Assembly: GCF_024124825.1 (NCBI RefSeq)
Contig: NZ_JAMXSS010000002.1
Location: forward strand, 1,488,001 to 1,552,000
DNA: 64,000 nucleotides
Direction: 5' to 3'
DNA from: Arthrobacter sp. H16F315
GTDB lineage: Bacteria > Actinomycetota > Actinomycetes > Actinomycetales > Micrococcaceae
Part shown: positions 36,013 to 44,348 of the stretch, one piece after another
Layout of the letters: each line of letters starts with the position of its first letter
How positions within the stretch are numbered: the stretch's first letter is position 1
Notes under the pieces: generated by a model
Told to the model about the DNA's origin: nothing
The model's database searches: none
What the model saw: the letters and a program-made list of their open reading frames with translations, nothing else
Made by a program: the position numbers and the translations under genes

Positions 36013-36962
36013 GAGCTGGCCGCCGGGTTGACCTCTGACTTGATGATGGCGCCTTCGGCGTTGCCCCAGCCTTCGAGGATCTTCTTGTACGAGCCGTTCT
36101 CGATGAGCTGGGCGACGGTCTTCTGGATGACCTCGGCCAGGGCCATGTCCGACTTGGCCACTGCGATCCCCTGCGGGGCGGCATCATAGACGTCGCCGAT
36201 CTTTTCGATCTGGCCGTTGGTCTGGGTGATGGCGTAGCCAGTGATCGGCGAATCGGCTGCCATCGCATCGACGCTGCCGTTGACCAGCCGTGTGGTGATG
36301 TCCGTCTGGTTCTTCAGCGTCACGACGTTGATGGGCTGCTTGCCGTCCGCTGCGCACTTTTTGTTACGGTCCGACAGGTCCGGATCTTCCTGGACGGTAC
36401 CGGTCTGCACGCCGACGGACTTGCCGCAAAGGTCATCCAGCGAGACTTTCTTCGGGTTGCCCTTCTGCACGGCCCAAGCGGTCCCGGCGTTGAAGTAGCT
36501 GACCATGTTGACCGCGCCGAGTCGCTCCGGGTTGATCGTGAAGGAGGAGATGCCGAGGTCGTACTTCGGGCCGAGGGCCGGGAGGATGCCGGTGAATTCG
36601 GACGTCTGGACCTGGACCTTCAGGCCAAGGGTGGCGCCGATTGCCTTGGCGATGTCGACGTCGTAACCCACCGGGGTCTGCCCGTCGTTGCCGAGGAATT
36701 CCGCGGGGGCGTAGGTGGTGTCCGAGCCCACGGTCAGTGTGCCCTTGGACTTGATCGCCTCAGGGACCATGGCCGCCAGGGCGTCGTCCTTTTTGACAGT
36801 GGTGGGGTCGAAGCTTTCCTTGGCACTGCCGGACGCGGACGGCCCGCCGGCGGTGCCGGTCTCGGAGGCATTGGTGCAGGCCGTCAAGGCCAATGCGCTC
36901 ACCGCGAGGACCGTGGCGGCCTTCAGCGCGGGGTTGCTCAGGAGTGAACGGGAGATCTGCAT
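36009..36962 (-). CDS. Amino acid ABC transporter substrate-binding lipoprotein
   Basis: The 317-residue protein has a lipoprotein signal with lipobox LALTAC (Cys about residue 29), a Ser/Gly/Thr-rich spacer, then a family 3 solute-binding domain: GSDTTYAPAEF, GYDVDIAKAIGATLGL and GISSFTINPERL. Two cysteines in LCGKSVG and NKKCAAD may form a disulfide. A ribosome binding site (AAAGG) precedes the ATG. It leads the operon. Upstream is an AT-richer stretch that probably holds the promoter. Confidence 0.93.
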   Translation of the reverse strand: MQISRSLLSNPALKAATVLAVSALALTACTNASETGTAGGPSASGSAKESFDPTTVKKDDALAAMVPEAIKSKGTLTVGSDTTYAPAEFLGNDGQTPVGYDVDIAKAIGATLGLKVQVQTSEFTGILPALGPKYDLGISSFTINPERLGAVNMVSYFNAGTAWAVQKGNPKKVSLDDLCGKSVGVQTGTVQEDPDLSDRNKKCAADGKQPINVVTLKNQTDITTRLVNGSVDAMAADSPITGYAITQTNGQIEKIGDVYDAAPQGIAVAKSDMALAEVIQKTVAQLIENGSYKKILEGWGNAEGAIIKSEVNPAASS

Positions 36963-37131
36963 TTGATTACCTTTTTGTTGCTGGAGGGGTACGTAAAGAG
37001 GCCGGTTTATAGTGTAGCGCCGAACGTGAGATGTGCATCACAGAAAACTAAGTTTCACTATTGGATAACTAAAACAGACCCAAAAGCAAGATTCCCAACG
37101 CCAGATCTGTCTGTAATCCCGGATTTATGCC
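36963..37131. promoter_or_regulatory. AT-richer upstream region of the amino acid importer
   Basis: This is one of the least GC-rich stretches of the window. On the minus strand a TACACT/ACTATA-like -10 lies near 37010-37017. Further upstream are an imperfect GTGA-N8-TCAC dyad and a run with repeated TTAGTT/AACTAA elements (about 37045-37075). These could be regulator sites, but none matches a known consensus at correct spacing. Confidence 0.35.
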
Positions 37132-37185
37132 GACCGGAACGCCGCCGGCGACCGGAACGCCGCCGGCGACCGGAACGCCGCCGTC
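37132..37185. repeat. Three 18-bp tandem repeats
   Basis: The unit GACCGGAACGCCGCCGGC occurs at 37132-37149 and 37150-37167 exactly, and at 37168-37185 with one change (G to T at position 17). It lies in the gap between the menF stop and the importer's promoter region. Confidence 0.85.
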
Positions 37186-37232
37186 GCTCGGTCGCTGCGC
37201 GCCGGTCGCTGTGCAGAGTCGCCGCGCGGCGT

Positions 37233-38555
37233 TTAGCTGCCGATGCCGAGGGACTCCAGCATGGGACGGAACTTCGCCCAGGTTTCGGCGAGCTCCATGT
37301 CCGGAACGGAGCCCTCTACAATCCCACAGCCGGCGTAGAGCCGGACCGTCGCCGGGGACTCAATGACGGCGCCGCGCAGCGCGATGCCCCATTCGCCGTT
37401 GCCGGCCGCATCGAGCCAGCCGACCGGCCCGGCATAGGGACCGCGGTCCAAGTGCTCGAGTTTGCGGATCAGGGCGCCGGCCACGGTTGTCGGGGTGCCG
37501 CACACAGCCGCCGTCGGGTGCAGGGCATTGATCAGGGCCAGGCTGGTGGGCACATGGCCCTCCACCTCGGCCAGTTCCGCCTTCACATCAGAGGCCAGGT
37601 GCCAGACGTTCGGAAGTTCCAGGATAAACGGTTCGCTGTGCGCGTTCATGGCCTCGGAGAAGGGCGCCAGTTGGGTGGTCAGCGACTGGATCGCGATGTT
37701 GTGTTCGTGCCGTTGCTTCTCTGATCCGGCCAGCACCCGCTCGGCAAACTCCAGCGGGGAGCCGGCCATGCCGTCCGCGTCGCGGCGGTCCAGGGTGCCG
37801 GCCAGGACGCGGGCCTGTGCGGTGCGGCCCTCCACCTGGATCAGCATCTCCGGGGTGGCCCCCACGAGTCCGTCCACACCGTAGGTCCAGCATTCGCGGT
37901 ACCGGACGGCGAGTTGGCGCAGGATCTCGGCGGCACTCACACCGGCAGGAAGGGTGGCGACAATGTCGCGGGCCAGCACAAGCTTCTCCAGTGCTCCGGT
38001 GCGGATCTCCGCCACACCGGCCGCCACGGCCGTCATCCAGTCGGCCTCGCTCAGCGATCCGGTGCTCAGCGTTGCCTCAACCGGCGCGGCGTCTGCTCCG
38101 GCGTCTGTTGCCGGCACAACGACGGGCGCACCGAGCCAGCGCTCCAGCGCGGCGCGTGCGCCGGCCTCGGTGAGGTCGGCGTCGTCGAACGTCAACTGTG
38201 TCAGCCAGGCCTTGCCGTCGCGCAGTCCCACAACGATTTCGGGCACAATCAGCCGTGAGGCGTGCGTGGAGGTTTTGGAGAAAGCGAAGGAGCCGAAAGC
38301 GACGGGGCCGGTGCCGGGCCATTCCACCCGGTCCTCGATTTCGGCCTCGATGACCAGGTGGCGCCACCAGATGTCCGCCTCGAGGAATCGCTCCGGGCCC
38401 GTGGCGGTAAACCGTGCCACCTCGCCGAAACCAACGAGTCCGGCTTCGCGCCGCGTCCAGCAGAGCATGTCATCCCGGACCATCAGCGACGGTACGCCCC
38501 CGGGGAATGATGCTGCATCGAGGGGGACTGTCAAGGTTCGGAACGTGCTCGTCAT
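37233..38555 (-). CDS. menF: Isochorismate synthase
   Basis: The 440-residue chorismate-binding enzyme has the general-base lysine in LEKLVLARDI, HLASDVKAEL, the TAAVCGTPT segment and the GPYAGPVGW loop near the C-terminus, followed by RGAVI and AGCGIVEGS. It converts chorismate to isochorismate, first step toward menaquinone (or a salicylate siderophore, but the men neighbours favour menaquinone). It is divergent from menG across 87 bases. TAGTGT lies 9 bases before its ATG. Confidence 0.95.
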   Translation of the reverse strand: MTSTFRTLTVPLDAASFPGGVPSLMVRDDMLCWTRREAGLVGFGEVARFTATGPERFLEADIWWRHLVIEAEIEDRVEWPGTGPVAFGSFAFSKTSTHASRLIVPEIVVGLRDGKAWLTQLTFDDADLTEAGARAALERWLGAPVVVPATDAGADAAPVEATLSTGSLSEADWMTAVAAGVAEIRTGALEKLVLARDIVATLPAGVSAAEILRQLAVRYRECWTYGVDGLVGATPEMLIQVEGRTAQARVLAGTLDRRDADGMAGSPLEFAERVLAGSEKQRHEHNIAIQSLTTQLAPFSEAMNAHSEPFILELPNVWHLASDVKAELAEVEGHVPTSLALINALHPTAAVCGTPTTVAGALIRKLEHLDRGPYAGPVGWLDAAGNGEWGIALRGAVIESPATVRLYAGCGIVEGSVPDMELAETWAKFRPMLESLGIGS

Positions 38556-38642
38556 AGTGAGACAACACTACTCCCGCCTCCGCCGTGGGCCCTGTTCAGG
38601 GCGTGGTTAGTGGGTGCGCCGAACATTTGAGACAATGTCAGA

Positions 38643-39428
38643 GTGAACCGAGCATCCTTGGATAAGCGTCCGGACGAAGTAGCCACAATGTTTGACGACG
38701 TCGCGCCCAAATACGACGTCGTCAACGATGTCCTATCGATGGGGCAGACCCGGCGTTGGCGCAAGATTGTCGTCGATGCCATGGGTGTGAAGGCGGGCCA
38801 GCGGGTGCTTGATCTCGCAGCCGGCACGGGCACCTCCAGCGAACCGTATGCCGACTCCGGCATCGACGTGATCGCCTGCGACTTCTCGCTCGGCATGCTG
38901 AGGGTCGGCAAGCGCCGGCGCCCGGACATCGACTTCATTGCCGGTGACGCCACGCGCCTGCCCTTCGCGGACAACACCTTTGATGCCAGCACCATCTCCT
39001 TTGGTCTGCGTAACGTCAACGAGCCGAAAAAGGCCTTGGCCGAGATGCTCCGCGTCACCAAGCCGGGCGGCAAGCTGGTAATCGCCGAGTTCTCCCAGCC
39101 TGTTGTCCCGCTGTGGCGCACCATGTACACCGAATACCTGATGCGCGCACTTCCCGCGATCGCCGTCAAGGTTTCATCCAACCCGGATGCCTACGTCTAC
39201 CTCGCCGAGTCCATCCGCGCCTGGCCGGACCAGGACCACCTGGCCGCGTGGCTGCAGGAGGCCGGCTGGGACAACGTCACTTACCGCAACCTCAGCGGCG
39301 GCATCGTCGCCGTGCACCGGGCCGTTAAGCCCGGCCCTGAAACAGGTCCCGGCGCGGGCGCCGCAGCACTGGCAAACCACACCGGACCCGTGGCGAAGCT
39401 GCGCCGCAACACCCGGCCCGCGCGTTAG
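38643..39428 (+). CDS. menG: Demethylmenaquinone methyltransferase
   Basis: The 261-residue SAM-dependent methyltransferase starts at GTG and has the UbiE/MenG opening [25 protein letters not shown], here noted as [10 protein letters not shown] and NDVLSMGQ, the SAM loop [11 protein letters not shown] and [15 protein letters not shown]. It performs the last methylation of menaquinone. The C-terminal 35 residues are an extra Gly/Ala/Arg tail. GACAAT (38631-38636) ends 6 bases before the start. The reductase gene begins 12 bases after its stop. Confidence 0.96.
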   Translation: MNRASLDKRPDEVATMFDDVAPKYDVVNDVLSMGQTRRWRKIVVDAMGVKAGQRVLDLAAGTGTSSEPYADSGIDVIACDFSLGMLRVGKRRRPDIDFIAGDATRLPFADNTFDASTISFGLRNVNEPKKALAEMLRVTKPGGKLVIAEFSQPVVPLWRTMYTEYLMRALPAIAVKVSSNPDAYVYLAESIRAWPDQDHLAAWLQEAGWDNVTYRNLSGGIVAVHRAVKPGPETGPGAGAAALANHTGPVAKLRRNTRPAR

Positions 39429-39440
39429 TTCGCCGCTGCC

Positions 39441-40794
39441 GTGAAAGTACTGATCGTCGGAGCCGGTCCGGCCGGGTCCACCGCCGCCTACTACCTGGCC
39501 CAAGCCGGCATCGACGTCACGGTCCTGAGAAGACCAGTTTCCCCCGCGAAAAGGTCTGCGGCGACGGGCTCACCCCCGGGCCGTCCGCGAGATCCAGAAG
39601 CTTGGCCTGCCGCACCCCGAAGAAGACGGCTGGCGACGCAACAAGGGCCTGCGCCTGCTTGCCGGCGGACGCAGCATCGAACTTCCCTGGCCCGAGGTCT
39701 CCGATTTCCCGCAGTACGGGCTGATCCGGACCCGCATAGGCTTCGATGAGGAACTGGCCCGGCACGCCCAGTCCGCGGGCGCCGTGGTGCTCGAACGCCA
39801 CAGTGTCACGGAGGCGCTGCGCTCCGACGAGGGCCGCGTCACCGGCGTCCGGGCCGCGCTGTTGGACGAATCCGGCCGCAAGACCGGCGCAACCCGTGAC
39901 TTCAGCGCCGACGTCGTCCTCGCCGCGGACGGCAACTCCAGCCGCACCGCCGTGTCCCTGGGCATCCGGAAGCGCGATGACCGGCCGCTCGGCGTCGCCG
40001 TCCGCACCTACTTCACCAGCCCGCGGCACAACGACGACTGGATGGAAGGCTGGCTGGAGCTTCCGGGGCGCGACGGAAAGCTGCTGCCCGGCTACGGCTG
40101 GGTGTTCGGCGTCGGCGACGGCACCTCCAACGTTGGCCTCGGCATCCTGAACTCGTCCAAGGAATTCGGCAAACTGGACTACAAACAGGTGCTGCGCGAA
40201 TGGACCGCGGGCATGCCCGCGGAGTGGGGATTCACCCCCGAGAACCAAGTGGGCGAGATCCGCGGCGCCGCCCTGCCGATGGGCTTCAACCGCACCCCGC
40301 ACTACTCGCCGGGGCTGCTGCTGCTCGGCGACGCCGGCGGTATGGTCTCCCCGTTCAACGGGGAGGGCATTTCCTATGCCATGGAGTCCGCCCGTTTCGC
40401 TGCCGAGTTCATCATCGACGCCGCCGCCCGCTCCGCATCAGCCGGCGGGACAGACGCCGACGCGCACCTCGCACGGTATGCGGATTACGTGCGGGACCAG
40501 TGGGGTTCGCACTTCACCCTGGGCAGGGCCTTTGCGGCCCTGATCGGCAAGCCGGCTGTGATGAAACTGGCACTGCGGACGGGCATGCCCATCCCTGTCC
40601 TGATGCGTTTTGTGGTGCGTTTGCTGGCCAACCTGACCGATCCCGCGGCCAAGGGTTTCGAGGACCGTGCCATCCGGGTCTTGGAATCGCTGGTTCCGGC
40701 AACGTCCAACCAAGGCCATTCCGGCGCTGACGCTTCACCGCATTCCAGCGCCAACTCCGCGGATTCCGCAACAAAAGTTAGGGTTAACCCGTGA
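39441..40794 (+). pseudogene. MenJ-like geranylgeranyl reductase family flavoenzyme, two apparent frameshifts
   Basis: Restoring one G near 39527 and one C in the run 39573-39577 gives a 451-residue FAD protein. It has the N-terminal VLIVGAGPAGSTAAYYLA, the PREKVCGDGLTPRAV segment between the two indels, and the late FAD motif GDAGGMVSPFNGEGI. The family includes MenJ, which reduces one isoprene unit of menaquinone. The order menG, reductase, polyprenyl synthase resembles the mycobacterial menJ region, and Arthrobacter species typically make MK-9(H2). The function is therefore a good inference. It starts at GTG and overlaps the next gene by 4 bases. Confidence 0.85.
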
Positions 40795-41891
40795 TCAACT
40801 CTGCAGACCAAAGCTGGACGCACGCCGGGCACGGCCTGCCGAGCTCGGAACCCGACCTCAACACCACCGCGATCGCCACCGGTTTGCAGCTGCCGGCGGG
40901 CTTTGCCGCGATTGCCGGGGACGCCGACCTCGGCCCCGCGATCACCACCAACCTGGCCCGGGTGGAGAAGAAGCTGCGTGAAGCCATTGCCAACTCTGAT
41001 CCGCTGGCCGATGCAACGTCGCGCCACCTCGTGGAAGCCGGCGGCAAACGGATCCGTCCGCTGCTGACCTTGCTGTGCGCACACCTGGGTGACGCCTCCC
41101 GGCCGGCTGTGGTGCAGGCCGCCGTCGTCGTTGAACTGACCCATCTGGCGACGCTCTACCACGACGATGTGATGGACTCCGCGCCGTTCCGCCGCGGGGC
41201 CCCCACCGCGCATGAGGTCTGGGGCAACTCCGTCGCCGTGCTGACCGGCGACCTGATCTTTGCCCGCGCGTCCATCCTGGTCTCCGAACTTGGATCCAGG
41301 GCGCTCGGCATCCAGGCCCGCACCTTTGAGCGGCTCTGCCTGGGCCAGCTTCACGAAACCGTTGGCCCGCGCCCGGACGAGGATGCCGTGGAGCACTACC
41401 TCTCGGTCATCGCGGACAAAACCGGCTCGCTGGTGGCCGCTTCCGGACAGCTGGGCGCGATCTTCTCCGGAGCCGATGAAGCCTACGAGCCGATGCTGGT
41501 TGAGTACGGCGAGAAAGTGGGTGTGGCCTTCCAGCTTGCCGACGACGTCATTGACGTCACCGGCGTCAAGGTCAAGTCCGGCAAGTCCCCGGGCACCGAC
41601 CTGCGCGAGGGTGTGCCGACGCTTCCCGTGCTCCTGCTGCGCAAGGCGGCCGCGAGCGGCGACCAGTCCGCCGTCGAGCTCCTGGAGCTCATCGACGGCG
41701 ACCTCAGCTCCGATGAGTCCCTCGCGGCCGCCGTCGCCGGTCTCCGGGAACACGCCGTGACGGCGGAATCCTGGGTGGTGGCACGTGCCTGGGCCGACGA
41801 GGCGATTGCGGCCCTTGCGCCCCTGCCCGAGGGTGTGGTGAAGAGCTCGCTGGCCAGCTTTGCGCTGGCCGTGGTGGACCGCGCCAGCTGA
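40791..41891 (+). CDS. Long-chain polyprenyl diphosphate synthase
   Basis: The 366-residue protein has both aspartate-rich motifs, DDVMD (in YHDDVMDSAPFRRG) and DDVID (in LADDVIDVTG), plus GGKRIRPLL near residue 83. These mark a heptaprenyl-to-decaprenyl class trans-prenyltransferase that makes the menaquinone side chain. Chain length cannot be read reliably. The first 45 residues are an extension. Starting at GTG and overlapping the reductase gene (GTGA), it ends the menG operon before a two-tier terminator. Confidence 0.93.
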   Translation: MINSADQSWTHAGHGLPSSEPDLNTTAIATGLQLPAGFAAIAGDADLGPAITTNLARVEKKLREAIANSDPLADATSRHLVEAGGKRIRPLLTLLCAHLGDASRPAVVQAAVVVELTHLATLYHDDVMDSAPFRRGAPTAHEVWGNSVAVLTGDLIFARASILVSELGSRALGIQARTFERLCLGQLHETVGPRPDEDAVEHYLSVIADKTGSLVAASGQLGAIFSGADEAYEPMLVEYGEKVGVAFQLADDVIDVTGVKVKSGKSPGTDLREGVPTLPVLLLRKAAASGDQSAVELLELIDGDLSSDESLAAAVAGLREHAVTAESWVVARAWADEAIAALAPLPEGVVKSSLASFALAVVDRAS

Positions 41892-41970
41892 TCGTTCCTG
41901 CGGCCAGCTGTTCCTGGCTGCTGGCTGTCGGCTGCCGGCAGCCGTGCCCGGGCTGTACCGGCCTAAACGG

Positions 41971-42028
41971 AATGGCCCCGGTTCCTCACAACGTTTTAAG
42001 ACATCCGTTGTGTCGAACCGGGGCCATT
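41971..42028 (+). terminator. Nested two-tier hairpin terminator of the menG operon
   Basis: AATGGCCCCGGTTC (41971-41984) pairs perfectly with GAACCGGGGCCATT (42015-42028). The loop carries a second hairpin, CACAACG (41987-41993) / CGTTGTG (42006-42012). A T-rich stretch follows. Confidence 0.85.
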
Positions 42029-42082
42029 TCTCCGTTCGCATCAGATTCACCGGAGGCATTTAGTGAACCCAGAAACGAGCTT

Positions 42083-42110
42083 ATGACAAAAATGTCATGC
42101 TGTCTAGCGT
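42083..42110 (+). promoter_or_regulatory. Orphan promoter-like element with palindrome
   Basis: ATGACA (42083-42088) and TAGCGT (42105-42110), 16 bases apart, look like a plus-strand promoter. ATGACA-AAAA-TGTCAT (42083-42098) is a perfect palindrome overlapping the -35 box. No coding gene begins downstream on this strand for 1.3 kb; the next 150 bases hold no clear open frame and run into the antisense side of the SUKH-like gene. Confidence 0.35.
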
Positions 42111-42258
42111 GCCTGTAAATCCTTTGTCACGAGATGTTGAGGGCTTGTCCGGGCGGAGTTTCCCCTCCTTCAAGCTGGACCGCGGGGGCCAGTGAGGCAC
42201 GCCGGACAGTCCTGCCAAAGCTGGGGACGCTCGGCGGCTGGACCGGAACCGGCGCTGC

Positions 42259-42687
42259 TTAGTCCTCGTCCTCGTCGTTGAAAGCCCACTCGAACATGTC
42301 AAAGACGAACTCGGAGAAAGTACCTTCCTCGCTCTTCCACTGGCCGCGGGCGTTGTTGCGGCGGTACACGATCGGGTCCGGAACGCTGAGGTCGCCGACC
42401 CGGAAACCCCAGGTGAACTGTTCCTCCTCGTCCTCAAGGAACATCAGGAAGCCTTCGTCGTCAACTTCGAGCTCTTCGGGGTCCCAGAAATAGTGGTACG
42501 CCTCCATGATGTCCTCGCAGCCGCCGACGGCGAGGTAGAACTCCCGAAGGACCAGCGGAACCTGGAACTGGTGCTCGGCGAGGGCCGCATCCACCTCATC
42601 GGCCGGGAGGCCATCCTCTTCCTGCCATTCGTCTTCGAGATACTTCGGAACAAGCGCGCGGAACTTCTCGAGGAACATGTCAGTCAT
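42259..42687 (-). CDS. SMI1/KNR4-like (SUKH) family protein
   Basis: The 142-residue acidic protein resembles the SUKH fold: LPADEVDAALAEHQFQVPLVLREFYLAVGG (noted in part) is the usual N-terminal part, and FLMFLEDEEEQFTWGFRV fits the family core. The start ATG 42687 is chosen because TAGGAT ends 7 bases upstream and the acidic domain starts there. SUKH proteins are often immunity proteins against contact toxins, but many are housekeeping adaptors. No toxin gene is adjacent. Assignment is by pattern and not certain. Confidence 0.65.
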   Translation of the reverse strand: MTDMFLEKFRALVPKYLEDEWQEEDGLPADEVDAALAEHQFQVPLVLREFYLAVGGCEDIMEAYHYFWDPEELEVDDEGFLMFLEDEEEQFTWGFRVGDLSVPDPIVYRRNNARGQWKSEEGTFSEFVFDMFEWAFNDEDED

Positions 42688-42701
42688 GGTTATTATCCTA
42701 G

Positions 42702-43373
42702 CTAATCCTTGGCCCCGCCATCCGCTGTGTCCAGGCCGAGCCGGTGCCACCCGCGGACCGCCAGCGGAACGTGCCACTGCCGCCGCCAGGCCGTGACCCG
42801 GAAGGCGAAGACGACGGCTGCCACGGCTCCGCCGGTTGCCGCGTTAAAGGTGCCGGTGACGGAGAGGACCATGGTCAGGGTTGCGCCCGCAAAAGCAGGC
42901 AGCGCATAAAGATCCTTGGGGTCGAACAGCTGTGGAACCACATTGGCCGTGATGTCCCGCAGCAGGCCGCCGCCCACCGCCGTCGTGACCCCGAGGAGCA
43001 GCGCCGCAACTGGGTGCATCCCGGCTGACAAGGCCTTGAGGGTGCCGGTAATGCAGAACAGCGCCAGTCCGCCGGCATCAAAGAGGACCAGCAGCGAGGT
43101 GAAACGCTGGACGCTGGAGAACAGGAAGTACACCAGCACCGCGGCGAGTAACGGGGGCACCAGGTATGCCGGGTTGGTGAATGCGGCGGGCGGTCCGGCG
43201 TTGATGATGATGTCACGGATGACGCCGCCGCCCAGGCTCACCACGGAGGCCAGCAGCAGGGAGCCGATGATGTCGAACTGCTTGCGGGCCGCGAGCAGGG
43301 AGCCGGAGACCGCGAAGAAAAAGACACCGGCGAGGTCCAGCCAGACCAGGACAAGGCTGAAGGAAAAAGTCAT
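42702..43373 (-). CDS. TRIC/UPF0126-family membrane protein
   Basis: The 223-residue protein has about seven membrane segments in two similar halves. Each half carries a glycine-rich motif followed by an arginine: SLGGGVIRDII and AVGGGLLRDIT. This duplicated GGG-x2-RD motif is diagnostic for bacterial TRIC/YicG proteins, trimeric cation channels or transporters (glycine uptake has been suggested for some). It is divergent from the sirohydrochlorin chelatase gene. It ends 14 bases before the SUKH-like start. Confidence 0.9.
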   Translation of the reverse strand: MTFSFSLVLVWLDLAGVFFFAVSGSLLAARKQFDIIGSLLLASVVSLGGGVIRDIIINAGPPAAFTNPAYLVPPLLAAVLVYFLFSSVQRFTSLLVLFDAGGLALFCITGTLKALSAGMHPVAALLLGVTTAVGGGLLRDITANVVPQLFDPKDLYALPAFAGATLTMVLSVTGTFNAATGGAVAAVVFAFRVTAWRRQWHVPLAVRGWHRLGLDTADGGAKD

Positions 43374-43435
43374 GGAGGGTCCCGGTCGAGTCTCGTGAGG
43401 GCGGATAGGGCGGCTCCAAGGTTACGCTAACGGCT

Positions 43436-44170
43436 ATGAATAGCCCCATCCTGATCGCCTGCGCCCACGGCACCTCCAGCACCACGGGCGCCGCCGAAGT
43501 CAACGCCCTCCGGGACGGGATCGCTGCGCTGCGCCCGGGGCTCGACGTCCGCGAGGCCTATGTCGATGTCCAGGACCCCGATCTGCCGGCCGTCGTCGCG
43601 GGCCTGCCGGCGGGGGCGACCGCCGTCGTTGTTCCGCTGCTGCTCAGCGTCGGGTACCACGTCAAGGTCGACATCGCCCGGGCGGCGAAGGGCCGCGCCG
43701 GCACCCGCGCCGCCGCTCCGCTGGGGCCTGATCACCGCCTCGCAGCCCTGCTGGACCGGCGGCTGCGGGAAGCCGGCGTCACCGACAACGACGCCGTGGT
43801 CCTCGCAGCGGCGGGTTCCTCCGACCCCACCGCGGCGCAGAACGTCGAGGAACTCGCGGGCCAGCTCCGCGCCCTGCGTTCGAACCGGATCGTGGCCGCT
43901 TACGGCTCGGCCGCGAAGCCGTCAGTGCCTGAGGCTGTGGCCATGCTCCGTGCGGAAGCTGCAGGCGGAGCGGGCGCGGGGGAGTCCGCTGGAGCAGTGG
44001 ACCTGGGTGGCCGAGTGGTCATCGCCGCGTACCTGCTGGCCCCGGGATTCTTCCACGACCAGCTTGCCAACGCCGGCGCTGACCTGGTGACGGCAGCACT
44101 TTTGCCGTCACCGGTGCTCGCGGAAATTGCCCTGGAACGCTACGATGCCGCCCTCGCGGCAGGCACCTGA
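43436..44170 (+). CDS. Sirohydrochlorin chelatase (CbiX/SirB-like)
   Basis: The 244-residue protein has two CbiX-like halves. It opens ILIACAHGTSSTTGAAEVN with the metal-binding His, and the second half includes VLAAAGSSDPTAAQNV. It inserts iron (siroheme) or cobalt into sirohydrochlorin. Lying just upstream of sulfite reductase, which needs siroheme, an iron chelatase is the better guess. TACGCT (43423-43428) ends 7 bases before the ATG, so it may be leaderless. Confidence 0.88.
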   Translation: MNSPILIACAHGTSSTTGAAEVNALRDGIAALRPGLDVREAYVDVQDPDLPAVVAGLPAGATAVVVPLLLSVGYHVKVDIARAAKGRAGTRAAAPLGPDHRLAALLDRRLREAGVTDNDAVVLAAAGSSDPTAAQNVEELAGQLRALRSNRIVAAYGSAAKPSVPEAVAMLRAEAAGGAGAGESAGAVDLGGRVVIAAYLLAPGFFHDQLANAGADLVTAALLPSPVLAEIALERYDAALAAGT

Positions 44171-44336
44171 ACAGGCTCCGCCAGCGCCGTCGCGATGGCC
44201 CGGGAGGGCGCCGGAATTCTGCCCCGGACATACACAGCGGCAGTGCCACTTCAAGGCTCGCCGATGCTTCGTGACGATTTGTTGCCCTGGGTGACCCCGC
44301 GTTTCTGACCCTTTGTGACGGCATTACGGGCCGCCC

Positions 44337-44342
44337 TACAGT
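44337..44342 (+). promoter_or_regulatory. -10 box of the sulfite reductase operon
   Basis: TACAGT ends 6 bases before the ATG of the reductase gene. A weak TTGTGA (44312-44317) lies upstream at 19-base spacing. The 178-base gap before the gene shows no other clear element. Confidence 0.4.
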
Positions 44343-44348
44343 CGATCC

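Noticed and set aside
37045..37075. GlnR-like box (GTTAT ... GAAAC on the minus strand) upstream of the amino acid importer
   Set aside because: The half-sites are 8 bases apart instead of the usual 6 and only one pair is seen.
42117..42258. 6C-type actinobacterial small RNA
   Set aside because: Only one weak C-rich loop is present; the pair of conserved six-cytosine loops is not seen.
42259..42687. Contact-dependent toxin-immunity locus based on the SUKH-like protein
   Set aside because: No toxin, Rhs, WXG100 or secretion gene is adjacent, and the family is broad.
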